64,000 nt of DNA from Medicago truncatula (taxonomy: Eukaryota; Streptophyta; Magnoliopsida; Fabales; Fabaceae). Below, piece after piece: positions 1 to 10,763 of the stretch. The position numbers were made by a program, and so were the translations under genes. Under the pieces are notes generated by a model. That model saw only the letters and a program-made list of their open reading frames with translations. It had not been told where the DNA came from and searched no databases. Numbering within the stretch: the first letter of the stretch is position 1; every line of letters starts with the position of its first letter. Location: assembly GCF_003473485.1 (NCBI RefSeq), contig NC_053046.1:41191832-41255831 (forward strand). The letters run 5' to 3'.

Positions 1-2134
1 GAGAGTGGAGGAGCACATGGGTGGGTGTTAGGTTCAAGGAATTCATGTGAGCACATGTGCTTTCTCCCTTTTGTTTTGTGTTTTGTGGGACCATTTTTTA
101 TGCCCTCACATCTCAACTCCACAACAGCTCATAAATCAGTAGTACTACTCCTAACGGGGTTATATTTTTCAGTCAGATTTTTTAGACTTTATATTATCGT
201 ACTTTCACTTTAATTTATTTACCTCTTCATGTATCTATCCACCATTCTACATGCGCGTTTGCTTCTCATCTATCCATAAACCTACATTTGATTCAATCTT
301 ATTCTTACTAGCTAAGGTTCCTTACAAACCTATTGATCATAAATATTTATGGATCAGTTTGCATGTATTTAAATGACCATAAATATCTAATGTGTGCTAT
401 AAGTATATAAGCTAACGTAGTCGGTGATTGTTTGCCTCTCATTTGATTTTGATTGATTAGAGACTAATCTCTAAAGTGGAGGATATCATCTCATTTACAC
501 ATAAAATTCATATATGTCTCACCATATAGGAAATTGAAATTCACGTGGGTCACTTAATCTTTTTGGAATGAAATGTAATCCACATACTATAAAGTAATGA
601 AATCTACATTAATTACGGTCATTAAGAAAATATTGATTGGATAGTTGGAAGTTGTACATTGTGCTAGTATGATTTTAGTAGATTCTTTGTTATTGAAGAC
701 TCACGAATTTGACATAGTGAAGTGATCTGATCTATCAAATATATGAACAAAATAATTAATAATTCATAGTTGACATGAGTCTTTTAATCTTAATTTGATG
801 ATATGATGGTTAAGACCAAGGGCTACCTGATTTCGTGAATGTGAATTCAAATTATTATTATTATCATCATCACTTGTTACAATTTTTATGTACTCCCTCC
901 GTCCCTAAATATAAGATCCTTTTGCTAAAATCACGGAAATTAAGAAAGCGGATATTTGTATTAAAGTTGTTTGTAATCACTATTGTTTTTACAATTTTAT
1001 CCTTAAGAGAGAGAGTTAGTTTATGTTTTCCATATGCTACTTATTGCTGATTGAAGAAAAAGATATATAATAAATAGGGGCATGTATGTAAAGAAATAAT
1101 TAATGTAGTTGGAAATAACAAAGGGGTCTTATAAAAAGGGACAAAAAAAATTCTCAAAAGGGTCTTATAATTAGGGACGGAGGGAGTATATAAAAGACTA
1201 GTATTTTCACGACTTCGATCTTTTGATCAACTATAAGACTAATAGTCGATTTAAGATTAACTAGTTTGTTCGAAGCATAAGTCCAAAGTGGGAATCCAAT
1301 TCAAAAAATTAGTTTATAAAGTGGAATATATTGTTTGATAAATGTAATTTTACATTCCTTCCACAAACTAAAAGTGTGTTGCTAATCTATTTCATGAATG
1401 TAAAACTCGCACTCGATCATATTCAAGATTGAACATTTAAAACATAATAGTAGAAACATAAATAAACCCTAATACCATATTTAAATTTGAATTTTGTCTA
1501 ACCCAACCCCTTCAAAATCAATTTGTAATATATATTAAAAATAAGATGAAGACAATCTACTCCTTATAAATGCAATGTGAAACTCTTGCTATACAGTAAC
1601 ATCTTTTTTGACAGCATACATATAACAGCATCTAATATAGCTGTTGTCAACAAAACAAAGACCTAGGTAGCTAGTTTTCTAAGCATGTGCTTCAATTGAA
1701 CTTTGATTATTAATATTATTATTATTACATGAAAACAAAAAAGAAAATTTTTACAAAGCAAAGGTGAAAAAAGTGAAGACGCTCTTTGTTGTGGAGCGTG
1801 AAAGTTAAAGCCCATAAATATATGATATCACACAAACACATAACTTGAATTAATCCAAAAAAAACTTGGGTGTTTCTTCTTTGTAATATTGTGTATATTG
1901 TGAGTCCAAAACCAGTGGGACCAGCTTCGTTGGCATTGACATTTCTAGACCTCAACAATAATTTAACATCTTCCTCTTCTTCCCTCACCCTTCAATATAG
2001 CATTAGCACCCTCATTCATATCATATAACTCTCAACATTCATTCATAATTAACCCTCACTCACAATAATATTATTATTACTCCTAAGTAACGTTACTAAT
2101 ATATTATATTATATTATATATATACATATAATCC
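1..2134. other. Intergenic region upstream of the PAR1-like gene
   Basis: AT-rich DNA without a convincing coding region. A perfect G-box core (CACGTG) lies at 542-547, about 1.6 kb before the PAR1-like start codon; it could bind bHLH or bZIP factors, but one hexamer at that distance is weak evidence. A Stowaway-type element occupies 893-1186. The last 150 bases before the gene are rich in TA and TTA runs, so no TATA box can be singled out. Confidence 0.5.
893..1186. mobile_element. Stowaway-type MITE
   Basis: The ends are inverted repeats: CTCCCTCCGTCCCTAAATA at the left and the matching TTAGGGACGGAGGGAG at the right, each flanked by TA (891-892 and 1187-1188). The CTCCCTCCGTCCC terminus with a TA duplication is the hallmark of the Tc1/mariner-related Stowaway class. 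It is about 294 bp, has no coding capacity, and must have been mobilised in trans. A second member lies at 37655-37921. Confidence 0.85.
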
Positions 2135-2578
2135 ATGGAAGAAGAAAACATGGAAGAAGAGAGAAACAGAATCATACCAACATTTATCAACAAAAACATG
2201 AACACTACTACTACTCAAGGTGTTCAAAAGTCTCTGCATGTTTTACGGCGAAGCCGAAGACGGTGCACAGAAGGTGGTGGTGGCAGCAAGGAAAAGATGT
2301 TGATAAAAGAAGTTGCTATGAATGATTGTGCTGTTGAGGAGAAAGAAAAGGAAGAAAAAGAAGATGAAGAAGAAGGTAGTGATGATAGAGAAGAAGTAGA
2401 GAGAAAGATTCATGCATTGCAGAGGATTGTACCTAATGGTGAGTCTTTTGGTGTGGACAAGCTTTTTGATGAAACTGCTGGCTATATTGTTGCTTTACAG
2501 TATCAAGTCAAAGCATTGAAAGCTCTTACTGGTTTCTTTGAAAAGTTGGAGAAGGACAAGACTAAACTTGGAGGTTGA
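2135..2578 (+). CDS. PAR1: PAR1-like atypical HLH transcriptional cofactor
   Basis: Single-exon gene of 147 residues. Residues 36-43 are a basic stretch (LRRSRRRC), 68-90 a very acidic run, and 88-132 a helix-loop-helix including KIHALQRIVPNGE and LFDETAGYIVALQ; the protein ends in KLGG. This order (Arg patch, acidic run, HLH without the DNA-contacting basic residues next to helix 1, final GG) is that of Arabidopsis PAR1/PAR2. Those are shade-induced nuclear proteins that restrain elongation by forming non-binding dimers with bHLH factors such as PIFs. UPB1/IBH1-type HLH proteins are the nearest alternatives, but the core and tail fit PAR1 better. The acidic run appears longer than in Arabidopsis PAR1. 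The start is the first ATG of the frame; a second in-frame ATG lies at residue 6. Family assignment is from recognised motifs; function is inferred. Confidence 0.85.
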   Translation: MEEENMEEERNRIIPTFINKNMNTTTTQGVQKSLHVLRRSRRRCTEGGGGSKEKMLIKEVAMNDCAVEEKEKEEKEDEEEGSDDREEVERKIHALQRIVPNGESFGVDKLFDETAGYIVALQYQVKALKALTGFFEKLEKDKTKLGG

Positions 2579-5453
2579 TAGATATAAATCATTTCTTCAT
2601 CAATTTCAACATCTTCAATCATCAATCCATCATATCAATATGGAATGAATTCCTTAGGTTAGAGAGGTTCTTTTGTTTTTTTTTTCTTTGTTAATTTTTT
2701 CATAGACTCATTAGTTTTATTTAGATTTTTTTTAATTTTATTTTTGGGTTATTTTGTTGTACTTTTGGTTAATTGGGATCAAGAAAAATATTTCCCATTT
2801 CTTAGATTTTTTTATTTCAAGTTTAAATCCTTTTTTTGAAGTTTTAATTTTATTTGACATGTTTTTGTGACTTTATATTGATGTTTCTTGATAGTTTATT
2901 ATCATCTTGTTTCTAGGCAAAAAAGAGGTTTGAGTAGGTAACATGGTATTGCATCACACAAATGTAGTTACGAGATTTAGGAAATTTTTATAGGAATCAA
3001 TTTTCTGATCTTTGGAGTGAAGTTAGAATGGGTGAAAGTTCATGGTATTATTATGATGTGTCCTCTGTTGTTGCTGATGTATAATGTGGGCTTTGGTGGA
3101 GTTTTTTCATATTGGTCTGGTGGTGGGCCAGCCAATTGGATCCAAAAATCTGGATTGAGATCAGACAGACACATTTTCAAAAGTAACATGGCACATAAAT
3201 TACTCACACATGTTGTCATTGGTCCCTTTCTCTTTATTTTTTGTTGGTGAAAACTTTGTTTTGGTGGTGATTTTGGAATAGGAGTTGTTTGACTTTTTGG
3301 CTGTTAGCCACTACCAACACAATAACTTGGACTTGGGATGTTAATTACTCAAAAGAGAAAAAAATAGAAGAGATTGCAACCATCTTGAAGGGGAATTGAT
3401 TCTCTCATTTTCCATTTTGGTCATTTTGAATCTCAACCTTTGTTCATGAGAGATAGATATATTAGATAATGGAGATTAAAAACATGACCCCTCATGTTTT
3501 TTTTCTTTTCAAAATGAAAGGATCCCCACCCATCTTGAAGAATTATGAAGTTTACATGATTTCTTGTCTTTTGATTTTCCATAATTTAATTCAATGATCC
3601 CACATTGAAATTATGACAAAATCATTTTATCCATCCATGAATGATCGATGACTACTATCTTACATTGTGAATATTTTTCAGATTTGGATTCTTTAAAGTA
3701 AAAAACTTTGCATTTGTTTGCATTTAGGTCAAAATTTAAGGTAGTTTTGGTTTCACAACATAACACAAAAGCACATACACACCAAACACACTCTCTTGAT
3801 GAAGTTTTGCTTAAATGAGTATTGTTCTCGTTGTGGGACTAAGCGTGTGTTTGGTTTAGCAATGCGTTTGCCATTTATGCAGTGAAAAACCATGTTGACA
3901 CAAAAGCTTGGTTTTCAAAATTGGCGATAAGTTGCAAATAATGAGAAGAGCCGCAGACATAGCAAGAGTGCATAAATAAATTCTCTGCGGACACAGTCAC
4001 ATACTAAGGATGAATAGCATATAGACAACCTATTTAGCTATAACAAAGCTATGCCACATTTGTGATCCGAGGAGAAGTAAAACTAAAAAATAAAGCAAAG
4101 AGGTACGAAAAGAATTAAAAGGTGCAAGTAAATTTAGGACACAAGATCCGAATGAATCATTTCATTAAATATATAAGATAGAATAGAATGATAGAACCCA
4201 GCTAAGGTAGGTCTGAGCAATGTAATAGTACAACAGTCACTATACTGTTATTATGGAGAAATGGAGATTAGATAGCCAATACAAACACCCTGGCTATCCT
4301 ATTTCAGCACACTTTGCGGAAACCCATATCCATTACAGTTACAGCTTGCAATCATGCTAGCTAGCTGGAACAGTGCCAGTAAGTGTCACTCACACACTCT
4401 CCATTAATTTTGGAGTATCATATCATATCTCGTAATGTATCAACAAGCCTCACTAGTCACACAACTCATAAATACACACTATGCATTAGTAGGACTATTC
4501 AAAAATAAATCTAAAGCCTACACAGAATAGTTAAACAGTACTGTAACCAGCAGTTTATGAATTGAACTAGTTTGGTTTAGTTTAGTTGGTGAATTATTTC
4601 TCACAATTCAATTTTATTTTTAGGGTAATATTCATTTTAATTAGTTTTTGAATGTGTAACCAGTAACTACAATAGTCATATCGAAATTTCAAAATAGTAT
4701 ATAATTGTGCAATTTGTTGGATTTTGTGAGAAGTAAAATTTCGGATTCGAACGTGGATCAGTACATTTCCTTTGTGTGTTTTTAGAGTATACGGTGGCAG
4801 GTAGATCAATATAACAAAATAGATAAAAATATTCAACTTGAATTATTTTAAGAGACCTAATTTCTTTGAGTTACCTGTGAAAAAATACTCTTGAAGTCTT
4901 AATTTTTTTTGGACCAAGAAAAATAAGTGAACTTTTTTTCCACCTCTAGCATACCTTTTTTTTTTCTTTTCAAAATTTGAATGCATTTGTTCCAATTTTA
5001 AAATCCAAATCGTATTTTTTATTTTCGGATGATAGAATCTCAAGGTTGTGTTTCTACCACTTAGAAAAGGAAAGAAAATAAGTCACAATTATTTTAACCA
5101 CGGTTCAACCACGATTAAATGTTTTTTCATGATTTTTAAACATTTGGATTTTAAAATTTGGATATATATATATATATATATATAAAATCCAACTTACACA
5201 TTCAACTTTTAAAATTGGGATGGGAAAAATGCACATATGATTGGGAGGAATAAATGTAATAGCTTAAACTAAAAATCAACCAATTATTTCATATCATAAT
5301 TCAACGGTGACTATTTTAGATATAATATGTCTTTCATGCAGATGTCACATAACAGAATTATATTGTGTGATTACTTCTCTTATAAGTTCATTTTCTCTTA
5401 TACCTTAAAATAAATGTATATGCATATCTGCTTAAAATTATGTTATTTTCTAT
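2579..5453. other. Intergenic region without recognised genes
   Basis: The first 300 bases are T-rich and probably hold the PAR1-like 3'UTR. Short open frames around 3017-3250 and 4594-5043 lack ATG context, domains or codon bias and are not called. A (TA)n microsatellite lies at 5162-5184. Nothing else is supported until the left target-site copy of MULE-A at 5445-5453. Confidence 0.5.
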
Positions 5454-5514
5454 GAATTCTGCTCATTACCTAAACATTATCGCTCATTCTCAAAGTAAAT
5501 GTCTAAAATGCCCC

Positions 5515-5587
5515 TGCGCATGTTAACATGCGTAGCGTGACTTAAGTTGCGCTGGTTATAAAAGGAACGTAACTTAAGTCACGCTAC
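5515..5587. repeat. Subterminal palindrome array, MULE-A left end
   Basis: Three near-palindromes stand side by side: TGCGCATGTTAACATGCGTA (5515-5534), TAGCGTGACTTAAGTTGCGC (5533-5552) and GTAACTTAAGTCACGCTAC (5569-5587). The centres are GTTAAC or CTTAAG with GCG-rich arms. Comparable arrays sit near the ends of MULE-B, MULE-C and the right end of MULE-A. They could be transposase-binding sites; that is inference. Confidence 0.7.
5554..5563 (+). promoter_or_regulatory. TATA box in the MULE-A left terminal repeat
   Basis: GGTTATAAAAGG sits between the second and third palindromes of the left end. It is about 165 bp before a strong donor-like site (AACAAGTAAGCTTTC near 5727) in a C/A-rich leader that suits a plant 5'UTR. 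Terminal-repeat promoters are normal for Mutator elements. It would drive the 115-codon gene. Confidence 0.5.
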
Positions 5588-6127
5588 TTGCTGTTATTAG
5601 CCCAGGCAAAACCTCATTCTGCATCATTTTCAAACACAACACACACAAATCTCAATTTTCTCTCAAATTATCCAACTCCAAAATTCCTTCAACTTCAAAT
5701 CATACGACACTCCAACAACAAGAACAAGTAAGCTTTCACTTAAATTATGTTGGTATGATAGATTTTTTCACTTAATCTAGAATTTTTTAGGTTTATTGTT
5801 AAATTTTTTTTTTTTTTTTTGCAAGAGATGATAGAATGTTACATGCAAATGACTTATAGTGCTTAATTGTTATGATGTTTAGATACTATGTTAGATTTTT
5901 TACACTTAGATTTAGGGTTTGTTTAATTTTTTATTTTTTTTGCAAGATATGACCCAATGTTACATGCAAATGAGTAATATTGCTTAATTATTTAGATGTT
6001 TGCATGTTTATGTTGTAGTTATCATTTTTAGGATCTATGTATAATTTTCACTCCAAGTGTTTGATAAAATGTTGGAATGAGTTTTTCATTGATTGTGTTT
6101 AATTTCTTATTGTGTAGATTTGAAGCA

Positions 6128-6475
6128 ATGGCTGGGTGGATCGACGTTCATGCAGAATTCAACGGCGGAGAACCTCAAAGGTTGAAGGTTCGGTGTCTTG
6201 ATGTAACGTTAAGAGGTCTCAAGGATCAAATGAATGAATTCAACCAAGGAGTCAACCCTAGAGACGCAAGGAGGGTGGAATACGTTCGGTATAAACGTCC
6301 AACGCTCGACGAGGGGAGAGTATCATTCACTTGGGTGGAGTTAAAGAACGACGAAAACGTGACGAGCATGTTTTGGGAGCACAACATGTTACAGTGGATC
6401 GATATGTGGGTAACGTTGTTGAGATCAACTGAAGACATCATCAACAGCTTGATTCCACAAGAAGATCGTCATTAG
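6128..6475 (+). CDS. 115-residue protein encoded by MULE-A
   Basis: The frame opens at ATG 6128, just after a good 3' splice site (TATTGTGTAG, ending near 6117), with a matching donor near 5727; this suggests a roughly 390-bp intron in the 5'UTR. Longer readings of the frame start inside that intron and lack an ATG. The product begins MAGWIDVHAEFNGGEPQRLK and contains YVRYKRPTLDEGRVSFTWVELKND near residues 51-74, then LLRSTEDIINSLI near the C-terminus. I associate the R-Y/V-RP-DEG...ELKND pattern with short N-terminal domains in legume proteins linked to MULE transposases and plant mobile-domain proteins; this is from memory and unverified. No catalytic domain is present. GC content is clearly higher than in the flanks, which supports coding. 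Its original 3' region was split by solo LTR 1, 14 bp after the stop codon. Role unknown. Confidence 0.65.
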   Translation: MAGWIDVHAEFNGGEPQRLKVRCLDVTLRGLKDQMNEFNQGVNPRDARRVEYVRYKRPTLDEGRVSFTWVELKNDENVTSMFWEHNMLQWIDMWVTLLRSTEDIINSLIPQEDRH

Positions 6476-6488
6476 TTAGGGTAAGGTG

Positions 6489-8572
6489 TGTAACGCCCTA
6501 GTTGTTTATTTAATTAATTTGAATTATGTGGAGTATATATATTTTTATATATGATGTTTGGTGATTTATGCGGTGTATTTTTATATATATTTTTATATAT
6601 ATATATTTATATTTATATATGTGATTTTTGAGTGTTTATGTGGTGTATTATTTTATTATATAGTTTATTTAATAATAATTATTTTGGAGTTTGGGGAGTT
6701 ATTTAATATTTATTAAAGTTAATGGGGAGTTAAGTGAAAATATAGGGAGTTAAGTAATGGGAAGTTAGGAAAAGAAAGAATCAGAAACTGTTTTACGTGA
6801 AACCAAGCCAAGGGAGAGGAAACCAGGAACAAGAGAGAAGAACCAAGGGAATCCATTTTTGCTGTGCATTTTCATTCTGAACTAAGGTAAGGGTGGGGTT
6901 TACTTCAGTATTGTAGCTATTAAAGTCTGATTTTGAGTTTGACAGGTTTTGGTGAGGAATTGGAATTTTGGGGTTTTATGATAGAATGAGGCTTTTGAAG
7001 TTGTAAACATGATTTTGATGTTAGAATTAGTTTCTGGTTGCATAGAACACTTAATTATGTATCTGTAAACTGATTTTGGGAGTGATTGGAAGAAAAATGG
7101 GATTTTTGGGTAAAACCAGTTTTCTGCCCGTACAGAAGTTCATCGCTCGCCTCGCGAGTAGCTGTGCTCGCCATGTCGAGTGAGCAACTTCATAGCTCGC
7201 CTCGCGAGCAGTCCAACTCGCCATGGCGAGTAGCCCATAATAAAACTTGATTTTTGAAAAGTTGTTATAAGATGTTTTGGGGATGGTTTATGGTACCTAG
7301 ATGATATTAATGATGAATGGTGAAAGTTTTAGGTTCAAAAGATGAATAGGGAACTTATAATTTGGATTTGAGTGAGAAAATGGCATTTTTCCCGAGAGCA
7401 CCTGATTTTCACTCGCCTCGAGTTCGCCTTGAACTCGCCATGGCGAGCTAGTGTTTTTGTGAACTCGCCATGGCGAGCAGATGTGCTCGCGAGGCGAGTT
7501 GCACAGTTTCTGAGTGTTGACTTGCTTGCATGATTAGTAGTGGTTGGTGTTGTTGTATCTGAGCATGGTTGTATATAATTATACATTATTTTGGTTGATT
7601 GGATTGCTGGATTGATGAATACTGATGATGATTTAAATGTATGTTAATTATTGAATCATACATGTTGTTTAAGTGGAGTCACATGGAGTTGCATTGCATG
7701 GTCAGTTGTATGTAGATATACACAAGTAGGTTCATTGCATATGCATAAAACAGCGGTGAGGGCTTCGGTCCTGGAGTACTAGTTGCTCAACAGCGGTGAG
7801 GGCTTCGGTCCTGATGAATGCTTTAACCATTCAAAAGCGGTGAGGGCTTCGGTCCTGTTTGGTACCACATGCATATTGCATTTCATTAAGAAGTCTAAGA
7901 TGGTGTCTTAGCAGTGGTCATGTCATTTGCATGAGTCTTGGTTGATGATTTCAGTTATTATCTGATGGATGATGTTGGTGTTGAATATGCATTTGTATAT
8001 ATATTCATTGTGATCATGGTGTATTGTTGATGTTGTTGCTGCTTGTGACTTATACATATATATGTTTACAAGATAAAGTATTGTTGATTAGGATGTTAGA
8101 TTCAATTGATGATTTTAATATCTATAATTATTGTTGTGAATCTCACCCCTTCTGCTTGAAAATGTTGCCCTTCCTATGGGTAACTTGCAGGTGATCCTGA
8201 GTAGTAGGTGGTGGCTCAAAGTCGTGTCTAGGGCTCTGATACGTGGGATAGGATTTATCGTTTTTATCATTGTTGTTTTTCCTTTCCATGTATCAAATTT
8301 TGGAACTTATGGTGTGGAGCCTTTTGTTGTCTTTGAACTATGATGTTGAATTATGTTAAGGCCTTTAATGCCTTAGTCTATTGTTGGATGTTCATGAGGT
8401 TATGGATTTTGAAAACTATTCCGCTGCTATGTTTTCATATATAATAAGTTGATTTGATAAAATAGTTTTATTTTCTATTTAAGAATTTTGAAATGACGTG
8501 TAGCATGCCCGTGGTGGAACTACTCTGATGTATATTTGCTATTTAATTGCTTTTGGGTAACGGGGTGTTACA
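6489..8572. mobile_element. Solo LTR 1, probably Ty3/gypsy
   Basis: The 2,084-bp unit starts TGTAACGCCC and ends GGGGTGTTACA, a 5'-TG...CA-3' pair with inverted tips, flanked by an exact 5-bp duplication AGGTG (6484-6488 and 8573-8577). No primer-binding site, polypurine tract or gag-pol sequence is present, so this is a solo LTR left by LTR-LTR recombination. It contains many CTCGCC(TCGCGAG/ATGGCGAG) palindromic motifs at 7144-7230 and 7411-7500, and a 22-bp motif in triplicate at 7752-7857. Superfamily assignment rests on the TGTAACGCCC terminus and size. Confidence 0.88.
7752..7857 (+). repeat. Triplicated 22-bp motif inside solo LTR 1
   Basis: AGCGGTGAGGGCTTCGGTCC, followed by TG, occurs three times without change at 7752-7773, 7792-7813 and 7836-7857, with unrelated spacers of 18 and 22 bp. 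Exact conservation between diverged spacers suggests a selected or recently copied protein-binding or RNA element in the LTR. Confidence 0.85.
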
Positions 8573-8576
8573 AGGT

Positions 8577-8904
8577 GCATTCCAACTACAACAATTGTCT
8601 TACCTCTGAAATGGGGTAATTCAAACTTGTCAAACGGCCATAACTCAAGCATTTCGCCCAACGTTCATGTTTTTCCTTTGAAAAGATTAAATTCTTGTTA
8701 TGCTGGTTTAGATGAAGGTATTAAGTGTCAAAGAATGAACATCATTTCGTTGGCACTTGAATACCATCGTATAAAGCAAGCCTAACAAAAATTTATTCTT
8801 TTCAAAGGAAAAACATGAATGCGGGCGAAATGCTTGAGTCCTGTTGTTTGGCAAGTTTGAATTTACCCCATTCAAAGGTAAGACAATTGTTGTAGTTGGA
8901 ATGC
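8577..8904. repeat. Large hairpin H1 in MULE-A
   Basis: An imperfect palindrome with arms of about 155 bp. The left arm starts GCATTCCAACTACAACAATT and the right arm ends with the complement (AATTGTTGTAGTTGGAATGC). Matching inner blocks include GGTAATTCAAACTTG versus CAAGTTTGAATTTACC, and CATGTTTTTCCTTTGAAAAG versus CTTTTCAAAGGAAAAACATG. It lies in what was the 3' region of the 115-codon gene before solo LTR 1 inserted. Transcripts would fold into a long, partly mismatched stem. Confidence 0.85.
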
Positions 8905-8907
8905 ACA

Positions 8908-9141
8908 TTCCAACTACAACAATTGTCTTACTTTGGATGGGGCAATTCAAACTTGTTAATTGGCAGGACTCCAACATTCGATAAGCCTCTTGAATGCTGG
9001 TATTCAAGTGTCAAGGAATGCACCTCATTCTTTTGACACTTGAATACCGTCATTCAAGATGTTGATCGAATATTGGAGTCCTACTGCTTAGCAAGTTTGA
9101 ATTTGCCCAATTTAGGGGCAAGACAATTGTTGTAGTTGGAA
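8908..9141. repeat. Large hairpin H2 in MULE-A
   Basis: A second palindrome directly after H1, with the same outer 25 bp or so (TTCCAACTACAACAATTGTC and its complement), arms of about 110 bp and an inner part built around GGTATTCAAGTGTCAA and TTGACACTTGAATACC. Because H1 and H2 share their tips, the motif occurs four times in alternating orientation. The inner stem sequences differ between the two hairpins, so this is not a simple recent tandem copy. Confidence 0.85.
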
Positions 9142-9556
9142 GGTGCATGTAATGTAATGTTATTGTTGACAACATGTCGTTTATGTAATGTAACGAAACC
9201 TTAATTAGACTTTTTATTCGAATTCACACTGTCGCAATTTTTATTTGAAATCACGCTGAATTTATTCTAATTTATTTATTGACTTTACTCGAATTTTTAA
9301 TTCAGTACGCATGCAATCAATCATAAAATAAATGTAACAATTAACAAAAATAAAGAAACAAAAATAATAGATATAAAATATCATTTTATTAATATAATTC
9401 TTATTACATTTACAATGGGGTAAAACTAAATCTGCGAAAAAATAAAAATCACCAGAAAACCTACCTCCTTGGCGTAAAACTAAAAGAAAACTGACCTCCC
9501 TGTGGTAAAACTAAAAGAAAACCACCAGAAAACCTAGCTTCCTGGGGTAAAACTAA
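9142..9556. other. MULE-A interior, first right-end-like unit (left part)
   Basis: AT-rich sequence with a TCATTTTATTAATATAATTC block that recurs near 13380 and in MULE-C near 28895, then three diverged repeats of GGTAAAACTAAAAGAAAAC-type sequence around 9419-9550. The unit is cut by the PIF/Harbinger-like element and resumes at 10764. No coding potential seen. Confidence 0.55.
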
Positions 9557-10300
9557 GGGGGGTGTATTGGATTAGGATTTTAAAAGACTATTTTAATAAA
9601 AAAAAGTCTTTAAGATTTTAAAAGACAGTGTGAGATTGTATTGATTTTGTGAGATTTTAAAAGACTTTTTATGTAAAAGACTTTATACACTCAAGATTTT
9701 AAAGGATTTATCATACAGACTTTTAAGGATTTCAAAGGATTTTATGTGATTTTAAAATTTCAAAGGATTCAATGAATTTTAGGGGAAAAAGAACAAACTT
9801 ACAAGCGTAAATGATAAAAATAATGAACAAATAAATTCCAGCGTTTGAATAAAGAAAAATAAAATCAATAAAAAATTCTTTTACTATTGATTTTCAAATT
9901 TTAAGAATTTTATAAGATTTTAAGGGACTAAAAAACACTCTAACACATTATTCTCAATACACATTTTTTATTTGTTAAAAATGTTATTCCCACAAAATTC
10001 AATTGTACATATTTAAAATTATGCCAGTACTTACAAATGTTTAAAAAAAAATATTGTGTCAGCCATTACAAATCGGTCGAGTTAATTACACGAGTTTACC
10101 GAGTGTTAACTCAGTCAATCTTGTTAAACCTTCCAATTTTACCAGAAACCGATTTTACCTCAGAGTTAACACGATTTTTATACTTAAAAATGTAAACTCG
10201 GTAATCTCGGAGAGTTAACACTCGATTTGCGGAACATTAATTACGACATACCCTCTATCATAATATTCTCAATACAATTTTTTATTTTTTTATGAGATAT

Positions 10301-10397
10301 AGTGAGGGAGAGAGGGGGGATGAGAGATGAGAGAGAGAGAGAGAGAGAGAGAATGGAGAGGTAGAGAAACGAAGAGAGAAAAGAGAGAATAGGGAGG

Positions 10398-10432
<35 letters not shown>
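10301..10432. repeat. GA/GAG-rich microsatellite
   Basis: A purine-only stretch dominated by (GA)n, including an uninterrupted run of about 30 bp at 10401-10430. On the other strand it reads as a CT tract and creates a spurious Ser/Leu-rich frame. Confidence 0.9.
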
Positions 10433-10434
<2 letters not shown>

Positions 10435-10593
10435 TAACTTTAAAAACAAAAACAATCTCAAGAAATCTCATCTTTTCATGAAAGACTTTTTCTTGTTAAA
10501 ATTACACTACAAAATCCATTAAAATCCAATTGATTAAACAATCCTTCGAAATTTGAATGATTTTGAATAACACAAGATTTTTTTTAAATGATG

Positions 10594-10710
10594 AAAAGTC
10601 TTGATTGAATACCTCAAGACTTTTTTAAAATGACAAAGAGTCTTGATTGAATACCACAAGACTTTTTTTAAATTGCAAAAAGTCTTGATTGAATATCACA
10701 AGACTTTTTC
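10594..10710 (+). repeat. Three subterminal palindromic repeats of the Harbinger-like element
   Basis: Three near-identical copies of AAAGTCTTGATTGAATAC..CAAGACTTTTT, about 43 bp apart, each with AAGTCTTG/CAAGACTT arms around a GATTGAATA(C/T) core. Clustered subterminal repeats next to one end are typical binding sites for an element's transposase; that role is inferred. Confidence 0.75.
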
Positions 10711-10763
10711 ATAATTAAAAATCTTTTAAAATCCCAGAATCCTAATCCAATACATCCCCCTAA

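Larger units (their letters stand above)
9557..10760. mobile_element. PIF/Harbinger-like non-autonomous element
   Basis: The ends are long inverted repeats: GGGGGGTGTATTGGATTAGG (then ATTTTAAAAGACT) on the left and the complement ending CCTAATCCAATACATCCCCC on the right, flanked by a 3-bp TAA duplication (9554-9556, 10761-10763). The trinucleotide target and G-rich tips fit PIF/Harbinger. The rejoined target (AAAACTAAATCTGC) matches intact sequence near 9425, which supports the insertion. The 1.2-kb element encodes nothing recognisable and holds a GA-rich microsatellite and three palindromic repeats. Confidence 0.85.

Noticed and set aside
542-547. G-box as a PAR1 control element
   Set aside because: A single CACGTG 1.6 kb upstream is not enough to claim regulation; noted only in the region entry.
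3017-3250. 77-codon plus-strand frame downstream of the PAR1-like gene
   Set aside because: Starts on GTG, lacks a recognisable domain and lies in AT-rich DNA after the 3'UTR.
7752-7857. CRISPR-like spaced repeats
   Set aside because: Only three units in a plant LTR; nothing prokaryotic around it.
10241-10471. Leu/Ser-rich minus-strand frame
   Set aside because: It is the complement of the GA microsatellite inside the Harbinger-like element.
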